A stretch of 64,000 bases of DNA, from assembly GCA_036365455.1 (NCBI GenBank), contig JAWQUS010000004.1, forward strand, positions 2,859,501 to 2,923,500, in the 5' to 3' direction. The DNA is from Macrosoma leucophasiata (lineage: Eukaryota; Arthropoda; Insecta; Lepidoptera; Hedylidae). Below, one piece after another: positions 27,901 to 38,519 of the stretch (positions are counted from its first letter, which is position 1; every line of letters begins with the position of its first letter). The notes below the pieces were generated by a model that was not told where the DNA came from, made no database searches, and was given only the letters and a program-made list of their open reading frames with translations. The translations under genes were made by a program, and so were the position numbers.

Positions 27901-30042
27901 TTATATTTCCAAGCTTAAATAATAATTATTAAGATGATTTTTAAATGACGCCAATGTCTGAGCTTGGCGTATAGTTAGTGGCAAAGCATTCCACAACTTG
28001 ACTGCAACGACAGTAAAAGATTTTGCACAGAAAGAGGAGGAGTGAGGAGGCATCATAAGACGAAGGTTGTTAGAGGATCGAAGAAAGAGGGAGTTTGATT
28101 GAGAAAGGTATTGGAATCGTTCTTTAAGATATATAGGATAATGCGGATAAAATAGCAGGCAGTATAGTAGAGAGAGTATGTGTGTATTCCTGCGAAGGTG
28201 GATTGGAAGCCACTTGAGCTGTTTACGAAATTCAGAGATATGGTCATATTTACGTAAACCGAATATGAACCGGATGCAAAGATTTTGGAGTCGCTCAAGT
28301 CTGCTTAACTGCTCCTGTGTTAAGTCAAGATAAGATATGTCAGCGTAGTCTAAGATAGGAAAAAGAATGGATTTAGCAAGCATAACTTTAGTGGCAGTGG
28401 GCAAGAAGTTCCTGATCCTGCGGAGTGAACTGACAGCGGCGAACATCTTCCTACTGACATTACAAATTTGTGTAGACCATGACATATTACTATCCATATG
28501 AACTCCTAAATTTTTCACTGTGTCGCAATAATCTATGCATGTTCCATCAAAGACGATAGGTGGTAAATTGGAGAAATTTATACGTTTTAATAACCAAGAG
28601 CTACCAAATATTATAGCTTGGCTTTTAAGTGGATTGACTTGTAGACCAAAAGTTTTACTCCACTGAAAAATTTTAACAAGATCTTCATTAATGAGTTGTA
28701 TCGCTTTTGGTAATTCTTCAAGCTTAGTTTGGCAATATATTTGTAGATCGTCTGCATAAAGGTGATAGAGAGAAGTAAGATGAAGGCTAACAGAATGAAT
28801 AAAAATGGAGAAGAGAAAAGGAGACAGCACGCCACCTTGTGGAACGCCAGCAACGACATCGCACCAGGCAGAAAACTTATCGTCGAGACGAATGCGTTGT
28901 CGGCGTCCAAACAAGTAACTATGAAACCACGCAATAACTGTCGGAGATATGTTGAGAGATCGCAGAATGGCCAGCATGATATCAAAATCGACAGTGTTAA
29001 AGGCATTACTGAAATCTAGTAGGACCATCACAGTAACCTGTCGATTTTCCATACCATGCCGGATGTCATCGGTAATTTTGACTAAGGCAGTGGTAGTGCT
29101 ATGTCCAGGTCGAAAACCGGATTGAAAAGGATTAAGGAGGTTAAATTTTAAAAGGAATGAATTAAGTTGTTGATGTATAAGTCGTTCGAGAACTTTGGAT
29201 AGGAAAGGAAGAATGGAAATAGGACGATACTCATTAAAGGATGTCGGGTTAGGTTTTTTAGGCACAGGTATGACAAGAGCATCTTTCCAGGCCGATGGAA
29301 AAGTACTACTTGAGAGAGAATAGTTAAGGACAGAGGTTATGATAGGGCTCAAAATATTCAAAACCGGAAGGATCATTTTTCGGCTAATCATATCACCACC
29401 AACTGCGTCAGAGTCAATAGCAAGAATATTTCTCTCAACATCACGAGCAGTAAATTGTTCAAAGAAAAAAAGTGGACAGTCAGGAGTAGCGGCACGAGAC
29501 AAAGAAAGTAATGTATGTGCTTTGAGGCTTCCATCTATAGCAGAGGCTGCCGTGAAATGTGTATTGAGTGAATTGAGATCTAAAATCTGCGACATAGTTT
29601 CGGAAGTGTTTCGACTTTTGCCAACTCCTAGTGACTTTAAAAACCTCCACACCTTAGCAGGGTCTTTGTCAGTAACTGAATTATGAACATGGCGTCGCTG
29701 AGCATCCCTACACACCTTATTGCAGCGATTTCGTATGGATACATATTTTTCTCGGTTAGTGTCACTGGGGTTATGTTTATACTTACATTTAGCGTTATTC
29801 TTTTTAGTAATCAATGCCTTAATATCGTTAGTCAACCATGGGGCAGGAAGATGCTTGACGCGGACAGGACGCAAGGGTGCATGAATATCAAAGAGATGCG
29901 TGAGCAAGGAATTAAATAGATTTATTTTCTCGTCGATATCACGCGCATTATCTATAACTGTCCAATCAATTTTGGATGCATCTTCCCGCAATCGATCATT
30001 ATCAATGCCACCAAAATTACGCTGCATGAAGACAACATACAT
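27901..30042 (-). CDS. LINE reverse transcriptase ORF (713 codons)
   Basis: Uninterrupted. Residues 1-150 form the linker between endonuclease and RT, including APWLTNDIKALITKKN. RT motifs in order: FNEYRPISILPFLSKVLERL, FRPGHSTTTALV, motif A LLDFSNAFNTVDFDIM, motif B GVPQGGVLSPFLFSIF and motif C YHLYADDLQIY near residue 428. The C-terminal part reads RKMFAAVSSLRRIRNFLP, FIFGLRKYDHIS and KLWNALPLTIRQAQT. Catalytic aspartates of A and C are present. An apurinic-type endonuclease should precede residue 1, so the protein is truncated at the 5' end by the insertion itself and is unlikely to mobilise alone. The open frame across 2.1 kb indicates a young insertion. Related copies lie at 18026 and 59190. 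Clade assignment (Jockey/CR1/Rex-like) is not settled by eye. Confidence 0.9.
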   Translation of the reverse strand: MYVVFMQRNFGGIDNDRLREDASKIDWTVIDNARDIDEKINLFNSLLTHLFDIHAPLRPVRVKHLPAPWLTNDIKALITKKNNAKCKYKHNPSDTNREKYVSIRNRCNKVCRDAQRRHVHNSVTDKDPAKVWRFLKSLGVGKSRNTSETMSQILDLNSLNTHFTAASAIDGSLKAHTLLSLSRAATPDCPLFFFEQFTARDVERNILAIDSDAVGGDMISRKMILPVLNILSPIITSVLNYSLSSSTFPSAWKDALVIPVPKKPNPTSFNEYRPISILPFLSKVLERLIHQQLNSFLLKFNLLNPFQSGFRPGHSTTTALVKITDDIRHGMENRQVTVMVLLDFSNAFNTVDFDIMLAILRSLNISPTVIAWFHSYLFGRRQRIRLDDKFSAWCDVVAGVPQGGVLSPFLFSIFIHSVSLHLTSLYHLYADDLQIYCQTKLEELPKAIQLINEDLVKIFQWSKTFGLQVNPLKSQAIIFGSSWLLKRINFSNLPPIVFDGTCIDYCDTVKNLGVHMDSNMSWSTQICNVSRKMFAAVSSLRRIRNFLPTATKVMLAKSILFPILDYADISYLDLTQEQLSRLERLQNLCIRFIFGLRKYDHISEFRKQLKWLPIHLRRNTHILSLLYCLLFYPHYPIYLKERFQYLSQSNSLFLRSSNNLRLMMPPHSSSFCAKSFTVVAVKLWNALPLTIRQAQTLASFKNHLNNYYLSLEI

Positions 30043-30059
30043 AATTTATCTAATACTTA

Positions 30060-31176
30060 TAATTTGTCTAAAAATACAATTTCGATTATTCCAAATTAAA
30101 TATTAAATATAACGACAAGGACATAATTAAAATATTATTCGGTGAATTTCATTAGAATTCTTGCTGAAAGTCTGAAAAAGACGCGAATCCAGGGCCGGTA
30201 AAGGGGAAGGTCTGAGAGGTTATTAGACGTCATCGGTTATTTGATTTTTCTCTGTCCAACTAGATAGTGGTGACGCACTTGAAATTATGAAAAGGCAGGA
30301 AGCCTTAAATATTTTTGCTATCATGGCCTAAATGCCAATTAAATAGGCTTTTTATCATCAATTGAGGTAAGATCTTCAAGAATCTTTGGATATTTTCTCG
30401 TTCACATGTCGATTTGAGAAATGGCGTGATGACTTCATGTTGGGTTGTTTGTTGCAGCCAGTTTCCCTAATGTCGGGAGGACTTGGGATGCAGAGGCTTT
30501 ATTCGGTTATGAGATATTAGCGAAAAGTCCTCATGCGGGTTTTTTATTTCTTTAAATATTTCCTACATTTTTTTTATTCCTTTTGGTTAGGTTTCATAAT
30601 TTAGCATAGGGTATATTTAACATGGGGAATTCTCACCTTACATTTTAGGTACGGATCATTATTGGAATATTTTTCCTTCCCCAATTATGGTATTAGATAC
30701 CGAAGATTTTAGGCATGCTGAAATTAGGAGGATTCTGACTGACCTCTGGATGCGGGGTGTGACCGGTTACCCTGAAGCCTAGTGGAGTAGATAATACTGG
30801 AACCCTCCGTAAGCTGTCTACTAAGGTACCATCTTAAGGATTTGTAGAAAGGATTAGGGTTACCGGCATAACCATGCCCGGGGACAGGTAATTAAGTAAA
30901 GTATAGATTAAATTAAAAAAGGAGCAGTAATCGTCACCATTCGAACCTATTTGATATTCACGACTCTGTTTTCTTGACAGTTTGGCACTGGATCACATTG
31001 GTAAAAAACATGTAATAATAATTTGTAAGTAACAATTTAAAAACATATAGATTAAATAACAATAATAAATAAATAACAGTGTACCAAACAAACAGCTTTT
31101 TATTCATTCTTCATTAACAAAACTGGGTTCAAGTAATTCATAAATATTCTGCGAGCCCGGTTACCAGACGGCTTTC
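30060..31176. other. Unassigned stretch with mixed composition
   Basis: 30190-30900 is less AT-rich than usual and has strings such as GGGCCGGTAAAGGGGAAGG and GTCGGGAGGACTTGGGATGC, but no ORF above 60 codons and no second copy in the window. It could be part of an unrecognised mobile element. Its class is unknown. Confidence 0.35.
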
Positions 31177-31219
31177 AGTGTATACGCGAGCTCCGTCACT
31201 GGAGCTCTAGCACCAGTAA
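31177..31219 (-). repeat. Family A 5'-end fragment
   Basis: Only GCGAGCTCCGTCACTGGAGC, TCTAGCACCAGT remains. Confidence 0.6.
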
Positions 31220-31227
31220 AAATTGTT

Positions 31228-31353
31228 GATGCAAAGAGATGAGGATGAAAGGAAATAGTAAAAACCACAATTTTATTGTTCCATACAAATAGTCCGTATC
31301 TATCAAACATTTGACACATGTCATATTTTCATTCTGAGGCAATATGAAGTTTG
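31228..31353 (+). mobile_element. Helitron H3 fragment
   Basis: GGAAATAGTAAAAACCACAA and AATAGTCCGTATCTATCAAA match the H3 interior. It stops before the terminal hairpin. Confidence 0.6.
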
Positions 31354-31359
31354 CATCAA

Positions 31360-32095
31360 TTGTTATCTGCCGGTGACATTACACATTACACCACTGCATT
31401 CCTCCATAGAATATGTATGTGAGTTGGTTCCAAACTAGTAATCAATTCTCCTTGTTTTTCATCCACTGATTGACAAGCGTTGAGAGCGATATTTAATTAC
31501 ATACATATTGTAATGAAAGGTTACATAAACTGATTAATAATTAATTGTATAGTGAAGCATAGAATCAATTATTCTAATTACAATCTTGGTTTTTGGCGGG
31601 AACCATGAAAAATGTGTGTGGTGCTCTTATTTTTTTTATTTTCTTGGTGTATTTTTGAGTTATATCGTATTAAATAAAGTTGGTGGCATTTTGGTTTGGT
31701 TTTGATTTAAGCTTATTGCAGTGCTCAGGTATAGTGAAATAGAATAACAGTGCGAAAACACGTTTTTTCGGGTTGCCTCCAAAACTTCATTGTAAATGTT
31801 CTGGTAAAGTAGCCAACGCTTTACTAGAACTACTGACTGTGACTGACTGACGGACTGATAAATTGACTGACAACTCTAACTTTTACGTTGCATATAATAC
31901 GAATACGAAATATCGTTTTACTTGACACTGGCAATATGCATAACAAGCGATGCCATAAAATAAAAAATAAAAAATTACAATGTTATAGATTTCAAAGTGA
32001 AAGTCATGATGTAGTAAAGTCTATAGTAGTACCTATACATAAGTGGTAATAAAAAATAGCTGTTCATGAATATGTAGTAGTGTTTTTAATGATTC
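31360..32095. other. Intronic stretch, nothing recognised
   Basis: AT-rich; no repeat copy or ORF supported. Confidence 0.35.
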
Positions 32096-32152
32096 TCCTG
32101 GTGGTAGAGTTTTAGAGGGACAGAGTTTGTGTGCAACGTGTGCATGTGTACT

Positions 32153-32434
32153 TTTTTATGTATTGAAAGTGGCAAACAAGCATGCAGTTCACATTGATGT
32201 TAAGTTATGATTGCAGCCTAGATATAGATACTCACACAAAGACAAGGGGTAAAAATGCAGATGCGTTACCACTCCTAAGACCTAAGGTGTTATGCCTCTG
32301 TGCCAGAAATTACAGGGCCGTACATTATCAACTGACCGGAACACGATCGTGCTGAACACTACCATTTAGCGGCAAGTATATTAGGTAATGCGGTGGTGCC
32401 TACGCCCGCGAGCTCCGTCACTGAAGCTCTACTA
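32153..32434 (-). repeat. Family A copy (reverse)
   Basis: TTTTTTATGTATTGAAAGTG to GCGAGCTCCGTCACTGAAGC. A short forward scrap (CCTGGTGGTAGAGTTTTAGA) precedes it at 32096-32130. Confidence 0.85.
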
Positions 32435-32439
32435 GAAAT

Positions 32440-34290
32440 ACGTATGTACGGCTCACTCATATCTGACTCTTAGATCTTAATCTATAAGATATATCCACTG
32501 AATTGGACTTTATTACATTGATGTATCAGGGAATATAAGAAAAATATAATTCATAAATAAAAAATATATACACACGACATTCTTGCTTTTTAATTTAAAC
32601 TTTATAAAAATCACTTTTATTAATCAGTTTTATATGCCAGTTTAAGACACTGAATTAAATTATAATTACCTGGTTTTTAAAATAAATTTCAACTAATTAA
32701 ACTCTAAAAAGTGTAGACCCTGACCTCAAGCCCGCCAATTTACCTGCCGTGTGACCCACCACGTGTAGTGACGTGCGTGTGACAGATGGCAGCTATCGAT
32801 ATGTAACCGGCTGTTATCGAACTCGATTCAACCATTTACGTGACTCTAATAGGTCACATAAACTTTTATTGGGCTCGATTTTTAAATCCGATACTACGGT
32901 TGATAGTAACTAAGTTATTTATCGATAATTCATGTGACATTAATATGGATGATGAAGGCAGTAAATTATGCGGATCGATGATGTATTGTGATTTTAATCA
33001 CGGCTAGCTGTCATCGGTGGACGTTTGTAAGATTTTTTAAAATGGAACATAACAAATTGTGACCATGATTTATACATCAGTGCCGAGGTACCTACTATAA
33101 AAAATTTAAGCAATAAATACTTAGTAGTTTTATTTACTTTACGCATCAATCTTATTGAATTATTGTCGATACTTATTTATCGTCGAAGTGGATTTTCTTA
33201 TGGAGAAGTCCATTATTTAAAATACTATTTACTAAAACAGTATCTATAAAAAAAAAACATTAAAGTATACGTATTTAACATTATATAAAACTTAAATTAT
33301 TATTTTTCTTTGAAATCACAACGGTTTGACTTACAGTTTTCAGTAAAACATCGACCAGAATGTGTAGTTTTAACAATGATCTAAAATATATAAGTGTACT
33401 GGAGTAAATTGTAATTTTTTGGAATTCTTTTGACTTTCATTTTTATTTTTATTTCGGCGGATAGAATCCAAAATTATTCACACCTATTAATAACCTGCTG
33501 AGGCCTTATTTCTAAAAATAATTCTGATAAAATGAGTTTAAAATGTCATCCCGTGAGCTGTGCATTTGCAAGAAAGAAAGATCATCATCAGTAGCCATGA
33601 GACCTACTGAAATATCCTGGCACAATACAACCTGACCTCTGTGGAGAAAATGCTGTGTTCTGTATAGTATCATAATTACACTTGGACGTGTTGTCGGACG
33701 TAAAAGATTATGATTTGATCAGCAATCAGGTCATAATATATCTGGCTAACTGTGAACTAATGCAAAACATGTTAAATCCATAAGTTAAAAGAAAAAAAAT
33801 GGGTGATGTTATACAAATGTATAGACTGAACTTAACCTCCAACATCCTACGACATCGATAAAATCCGCAAGCATTTAATATTGTTTAATTCCAATTCATT
33901 CGGTTATAAAACGATTTTGCGTTAAATAAATATACAGGCGATAAATTTTAACGTATCGATATTTTGATCTTCATTTTTACCACTGGCTTTTTTATAGAAT
34001 TCGATTTATTGTTTTGCAAGTACGCTGGCATCTAGATAAGCGAGCTGGCAATCTACTCGATTTATCGATAATATCCTCCGATACTTCACTAATCGAACTC
34101 GGTGGTTTTATCATCCATTATAATCGTCATTATGGAGTATCGACGAGTGATTTTTTTTTATTTTGCTGCGAATTGAAAATCGGAGTTGATTAGTTATCGT
34201 GTGATTGTGTTATTGGTTTAATTATTTTTTTATTGTAAATATGTTGGTTTGTAATGTTTGTAGGTTTTTGAATAAATAACTAAAGGCTCG
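32440..34290. promoter_or_regulatory. Repeat-poor island rich in ATCGAT motifs (candidate regulatory)
   Basis: About 1.8 kb with almost no recognisable repeats in the middle of a TE-filled intron. TATCGATA-like or ATCGAT sites occur at about 32793, 32918, 32974, 33853, 33955 and 34065. A cluster at 32755-32785 has CACGTGTAGTGACGTGCGTG, which includes an E-box CACGTG and GCGTG, the core that AhR/Spineless:Tango dimers bind. Enhancer function is inference from position and composition only. Confidence 0.3.
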
Positions 34291-34307
34291 GTGAAAGTAA
34301 GAAAAAC

Positions 34308-34462
34308 ATTTTTTATGAATTCTGGTGAAGTGCTTGCAGTTGAGCAGTTCCCATGGATGGTAAGTTATGAGTGCAGCCTATACATGCAAAAACCACAGGT
34401 TAAAATGCAGCCTACGGTGAGGCCTAATGTGTTATGCCTCCGTGACGGATTTTACAGGGCCT
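34308..34462 (-). repeat. Family A, degenerate copy
   Basis: TGCTTGCAGTTGAGCAGTTC, GTAAGTTATGAGTGCAGCC and TGTTATGCCTCCGTGACGGA keep the order of family A with many changes. It explains the 60-codon ORF at 34291. Confidence 0.55.
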
Positions 34463-34504
34463 ATTATAATTAACCTATATGTTACAGACACAAAATATTA
34501 TCCA

Positions 34505-35035
34505 GTTACGACTTAAAAAGGCGTATTGGATCTTAAAAATGGAGTATTGTTGCTACCTTATGGACGGATCGTCCAAATATGAGCTCGAAGCTCTGGAGAA
34601 GGTTGGTCGGCGTGCTTCTCAAATAAATTGGTGACTCAAAACTAGTCAGCACCAAGCAGCTCAGTCTCGAACATCGACGCAAAGTGGCGGGTCTTTCCAT
34701 CTTTTATAGGATCCATGTTGGTGAATATGCAAGCAATCTGCACAACCTAATACCCTTTTACAACAGGACAATAAGGAGAACGGTGACATATCATCCGTAT
34801 ACAGTAGATTTGTTCCTAAATTCGAACCAAACGTTTCGGCTCTACGTTTATAATGCAAACAGCCAAGGAATGGAACACTCTGCCGGCTTCTTTGTTTCCG
34901 AAAAACTATAATCTGGGAATTTTCAAGTCTAGACTGAAGGTACCCTGTAGACTAGCGTGCTTCATCTTCGACCTGATCTTCATTTTCCATCAGGTGAGAA
35001 GGTGGTGTAAAAAAATGTCAATGCATCTCTAGTTT
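34505..35035 (+). pseudogene. LINE RT C-terminal remnant
   Basis: Conceptual pieces in shifting frames: MEYCCYLMDGSSKYELEALE, then RVFPSFIGSMLVNMQAICTT, and AKEWNTLPASLFPKNYNLG followed by a short terminal part. The EW..LP pattern is the usual post-RT end of several LINE clades. Multiple stops and frameshifts are present. Ends at an A-rich stretch near 35045. Confidence 0.65.
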
Positions 35036-35429
35036 TTATAAATATAGGCAAAAAAAAATTTTTTTTCTCTTTCTCAATACAAATTGCAAGAAATCGAATC
35101 GTTCCGATCTCGTGCCTAATTACAAACAAACATTACATACAAAAATCAAACAATGCTTTCACATTTATTAACAAGCTATTTACATACCGCGAATGTAATT
35201 ACTAGTGATTAATAATTAATTGTTGACGAATCGTTTTATAAATTTTCTTGGTACGTCATGCTTAGTGAGTTTGTATTGATAAGCAATGAAAATTTAAATT
35301 GTGGATTGTTTTGTCACGCGATGTTTTTTTATTTAGGGTTCCTTGGGCAAACTTTGACGATGGACCGGTGAGATTATATTTGAATTTGGTAGAGGCCTAG
35401 TAGTGTGATGGCGTAGGTATTGACTTGAC

Positions 35430-35760
35430 TTAATGTCCTATTTTCCCTACGTGGGGCAGAGTGCGTCCACAATACTCTGCCATCGCGATCTGTCTTGGGC
35501 TGCGCGCTTCACCTCGGATCATGTCAGCCCGATAGTCTTAATTTCTGCCGCTACTGAACGTCTCCAAGTGTATTTGGGACGGCCACGTTTCCTCTTCTCC
35601 TGTGGAGTCCATTCTAGAGCTTGTCTAGGGATGTGTTCGGGAGGTCTTTTGAGAGTGTGGCCAATCTAGGTCCATTTGCGGCGTGTAATTTGCGGACCGA
35701 TCGGGGTTTCGCGACAAAGATTCCATAGGTCTTCAGCGTAGGTATGGTACCGTAATATCT
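35430..35760 (-). pseudogene. LINE ORF C-terminal fragment of another clade
   Basis: On the minus strand the conceptual protein reads WIGHTLKRPPEHIPRQALEW, TPQEKRKRGRPKYTWRRS, AAQDRSRWQSIVDALCPT, with two stops near the end. The GHTLR(K)...RGRP..TWRR..E pattern is characteristic of the end of a LINE ORF2. No RT part remains. The plus-strand ORF at 35433-35669 is its shadow. Confidence 0.75.
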
Positions 35761-35764
35761 ATCA

Positions 35765-36025
35765 GAGCTGCTTTGCAGCTAAGGTCTAAGGGGTGGCAAT
35801 GTATCTGCATTTTGACGATGGTCCTGAGGTACCACAGCATTGCCTTATATATCTGCCTCCAAATGGCAGTGTTCATCACAGTCATGTTCCGTTTAGATGG
35901 TAATGTATGGCCCCGTAATAACTTTCACAGTGGCATAACAACTAAGGTCTCAGGAGTGGCAACACATCTGCATTTTGACCTCTTGTTTTTGTGTAGATTT
36001 CTATAAGCTGCAGTCATTCATTATT
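35765..36025 (+). repeat. Family A, rearranged old copy
   Basis: Order: AAGGTCTAAGGGGTGGCAAT..., then CACAGCATTGCCTTATATAT and the rest through CTGCAGTCATTCATT. A piece of the 3' half appears both before and after the 5' half, as if two copies merged. Confidence 0.6.
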
Positions 36026-36132
36026 TGAAAAACAAACTGGTCTCACGAACTTAATATTGGAAAGACAGCCTATTCATAATATCGCAAATACGACCAAATC
36101 TGACTAAAGTCAATTAAAAAAATATATATACC

Positions 36133-36328
36133 TACACCTTTTTATAGCCATACTGATGTTGTGAAGAGGCAACGTTGTGTTTTTGTATGTAGGTTTGTAA
36201 CGTTTGCACGTAAAAACTTATTGACTGATTTTAAAATTTCTTTCACAACTGGAATGCCGAATTTTCACTGAGTGACATAGGTTATATTACATTCATTGTA
36301 CCCGTGCGAAGATGGGGCGAGCTGGTAG
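36133..36328 (+). mobile_element. Helitron-like element, unclassified
   Basis: ATGTTGTGAAGAGGCAACGT through ACCCGTGCGAAGATGGGGCG and AGCTGGTAG before T. Start not fixed. Related by its 3' end to the element at 8098. Confidence 0.4.
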
Positions 36329-36336
36329 TATTAAAT

Positions 36337-36484
36337 AGTAGCAGCCCGCCCCGGTTCGCGCGGTTACTTACCCTCTCCTATTCATCTTAGCGTGAAATAA
36401 TTTTCCAAATCGGACCAGTAGTTCCTGAGATTAGCACGTTTAAGCAAACAAACAAACTCTTCAGCTTTATGATATTAGTATAGA
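36337..36484 (-). mobile_element. Helitron-like element, family H2 copy 2
   Basis: Minus strand: TCTATACTAATATCATAAAG, GCTGAAGAGTTTGTTTGTTT, TCCGATTTGGAAAATT, ending CCGGGGCGGGCTGCTAC. The 3' terminus has lost the exact CTAG. Confidence 0.6.
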
Positions 36485-36489
36485 TACAC

Positions 36490-37083
36490 TGCGGCTTTTT
36501 TTAATGGACTTGTGTTTTGTGTGAATAACTTCACTAGTAGGAACACTTAAAAAGTAAATTCACTCTCGTCTCGAGCCACTCGTCTCGATTAAGATACTGA
36601 AACTGACTATCATACTGAACTATGCTGTAATTAAAGTGTTATTTCATTTTAAGATGTATTTTTATACGGAACCTTAATCTGCGCGTCGTCTTATCCGATA
36701 TTTTTTCGGTTGAATTATACTGGAAACCCAGTTTTTATGATTGACAGTAGGTTTAGGGTTAATTTTATTTACGATTGTAATTAGATAAGATTTAGGGTTT
36801 CGGAAATTATGCTCTATTTGTTCTAAGAACTGTTTTACTACTTACAGAACGCGCGTGAGTTTCAACGATTAAAATGAATGTTGATTACCATTTTCTAACA
36901 TTTTTTTACTCAGTAATTTCGCAATGGATAGGACCAGGTTGATACGAAATTAGTATACAGTTACATAAACAATATGGTAGGCACCTAATCGATAAACACA
37001 ACTTAAGTACTCGTAAGTACAATTTTTTTTTTAAATACAATACTTTCATTCTAATTTTCTTAATTAACTTCAAAAGGAAATAA
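36490..37083. other. Intronic stretch, nothing recognised
   Basis: No repeat or gene identified. Confidence 0.35.
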
Positions 37084-37605
37084 AAAGTTTACTGGTATAG
37101 GAGCTCTAGGACATGTACACACACCTCCACATTACCTCATGTATCTACCGCCAAATGGTAGTATTCAGCACTACCGTGTTGCGGTTAGATGGTATTGTAT
37201 GGTACCGTAATAATTATCAATCCATACAAACCATCTCTGGTTTAAGGGAGTGAAGCTAATCGGCAAATATGTATTTTACTGTGTTTACATAAATAAAAAA
37301 TAAAAAACACAGGAACAAAAACTTAGGTCTCAGGGGTGGCAACCCTGTAGGCCAGTGATTCCCAAAGTGGTCCATATAGACCCCCTGGGGTCCATGGGAC
37401 TCGATGGGGGTCTACGTAGGCGTGAATAAAAGTTTGAAATGTGGGAATGTGATATATATGTAGCAAGGATCTACAGAAACCAGAAAAAAATTGAAAGGGC
37501 TCTACAAGAAAAAATAGTTTGTGAACCTCTGCTATAGGCTGAAGTCATCCCTTAATATCCTAGGGAACTCCATGTGCGTATGCCATCTTGGTTATATTAA
37601 AAAAA
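37084..37605 (+). repeat. Family A copy carrying two insertions
   Basis: CTGGTATAGGAGCTC start and ATATTAAAAAAAA tail. Interrupted at 37220-37315 by unassigned sequence containing CATAAATAAAAAATAAAAAA and at 37353-37531 by a hAT-like element. Confidence 0.7.
37353..37531. mobile_element. hAT-like non-autonomous element inside family A
   Basis: 179 bp starting CAGTGATTCCCAAAGTGG and ending ATAGTTTGTGAACCTCTG, imperfect terminal inverted repeats of the hAT type. It is flanked by 8-bp CTGTAGGC (37345-37352) and CTATAGGC (37532-37539), one mismatch apart. Family A elsewhere reads CTATAGGC once at this point, confirming a target-site duplication. Confidence 0.85.
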
Positions 37606-38142
37606 ACTAAAATTCTTTATCATGTCTCACCCAAAAGTAACAACTTCAGAGAAAAATATTAATATACTAACAAATTCACACTGTCTGTCCGATTATTGTT
37701 TTTCAACATAAAATTTAAGTAGCTTTAGAAAGTACTTCTCCATTATGATCTAAGATAACGAACTAAAACAAACATGATATACGACTATGAAGCAATTAAT
37801 TTAACTAGTCAATAATGGATAGAATTTTCAATTTTAAACCCAAAATGTGTACTTAAAAAACTTAACATTGCAAAAAAATGCAAAACATAAAAGGACCACC
37901 ATGTAGATAATTTTTATGCATTAGTTTCGTACCGAGAGGCTATAAAAGTAGGAAATATTGCATTTATAATGGATGTTTTTTTGTTTAAAAATTACCTTAC
38001 ACTCGCCATATTGTCGTTAGTAGTAAATTAATGCTCAATAATTATGTCACACAACCTTTATTTTAGTTAAAATGTATATTGTTTAATGTATGAACGTTAA
38101 GTTTTTGTGACTGGTTTATGGGCTATTATTTTACATTAACTG
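37606..38142. other. Intronic stretch, nothing recognised
   Basis: AT-rich with no repeat match or ORF. Confidence 0.35.
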
Positions 38143-38232
38143 TCTCAGTAATCTAATGGTACCTAGTAGTCCTGGGTTCGATCCCTGAATCGAAGATAGT
38201 AAAAGTCCAAATATAGTTTTTGAGATTGTTCC
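38143..38232 (+). repeat. SINE family C head fragment
   Basis: CTGTCTCAGTAATCTAATGG, GTCCTGGGTTCGATCCCTGA, then a short body piece ending at ATTGTTCCATTTA. Interrupted by family A at 38247. Confidence 0.6.
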
Positions 38233-38246
38233 ATTTACATTTTTTT

Positions 38247-38512
38247 TATGTGATGGAAGTGGGAAACAAGCATGCAGTTCACATTGATGTTAAGTGATGA
38301 CTGCATCCGACACCCACACAAAGACCAAGGTCAAAATGCAGATGCGTTACCACTCCTGAGGCCTAAGGTGTTATGCCTCTGTGCCGGAAATTACAGGACC
38401 GTACATTACCACCTGACCGGAACACGATAGTGCTGAACACTATCATTTAGCGGCAAGTATATCTATTAGGAATGCGGTGGTGCCTACGCCCGCGAGCTTC
38501 GTCACTGCAGGT
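38247..38512 (-). repeat. Family A copy (reverse)
   Basis: TTTTTTATGTGATGGAAGTG to CGCGAGCTTCGTCACTGCAG. Has a small deletion in the GACTGCAGCC region (GACTGCATCC GACACC). Confidence 0.85.
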
Positions 38513-38519
38513 ACAAAAC

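Larger units (their letters stand above)
27463..30058 (-). mobile_element. LINE with long ORF, 5'-truncated
   Basis: The 3' end at 27463-27490 is a TAATAATAATAATAATAA run next to the minus-strand AATAAAGAGT. The 3' UTR (27490-27900) contains long TA repeats. The 5' end falls near 30058, where the open frame meets stop codons. The endonuclease domain expected upstream is absent. Confidence 0.88.
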
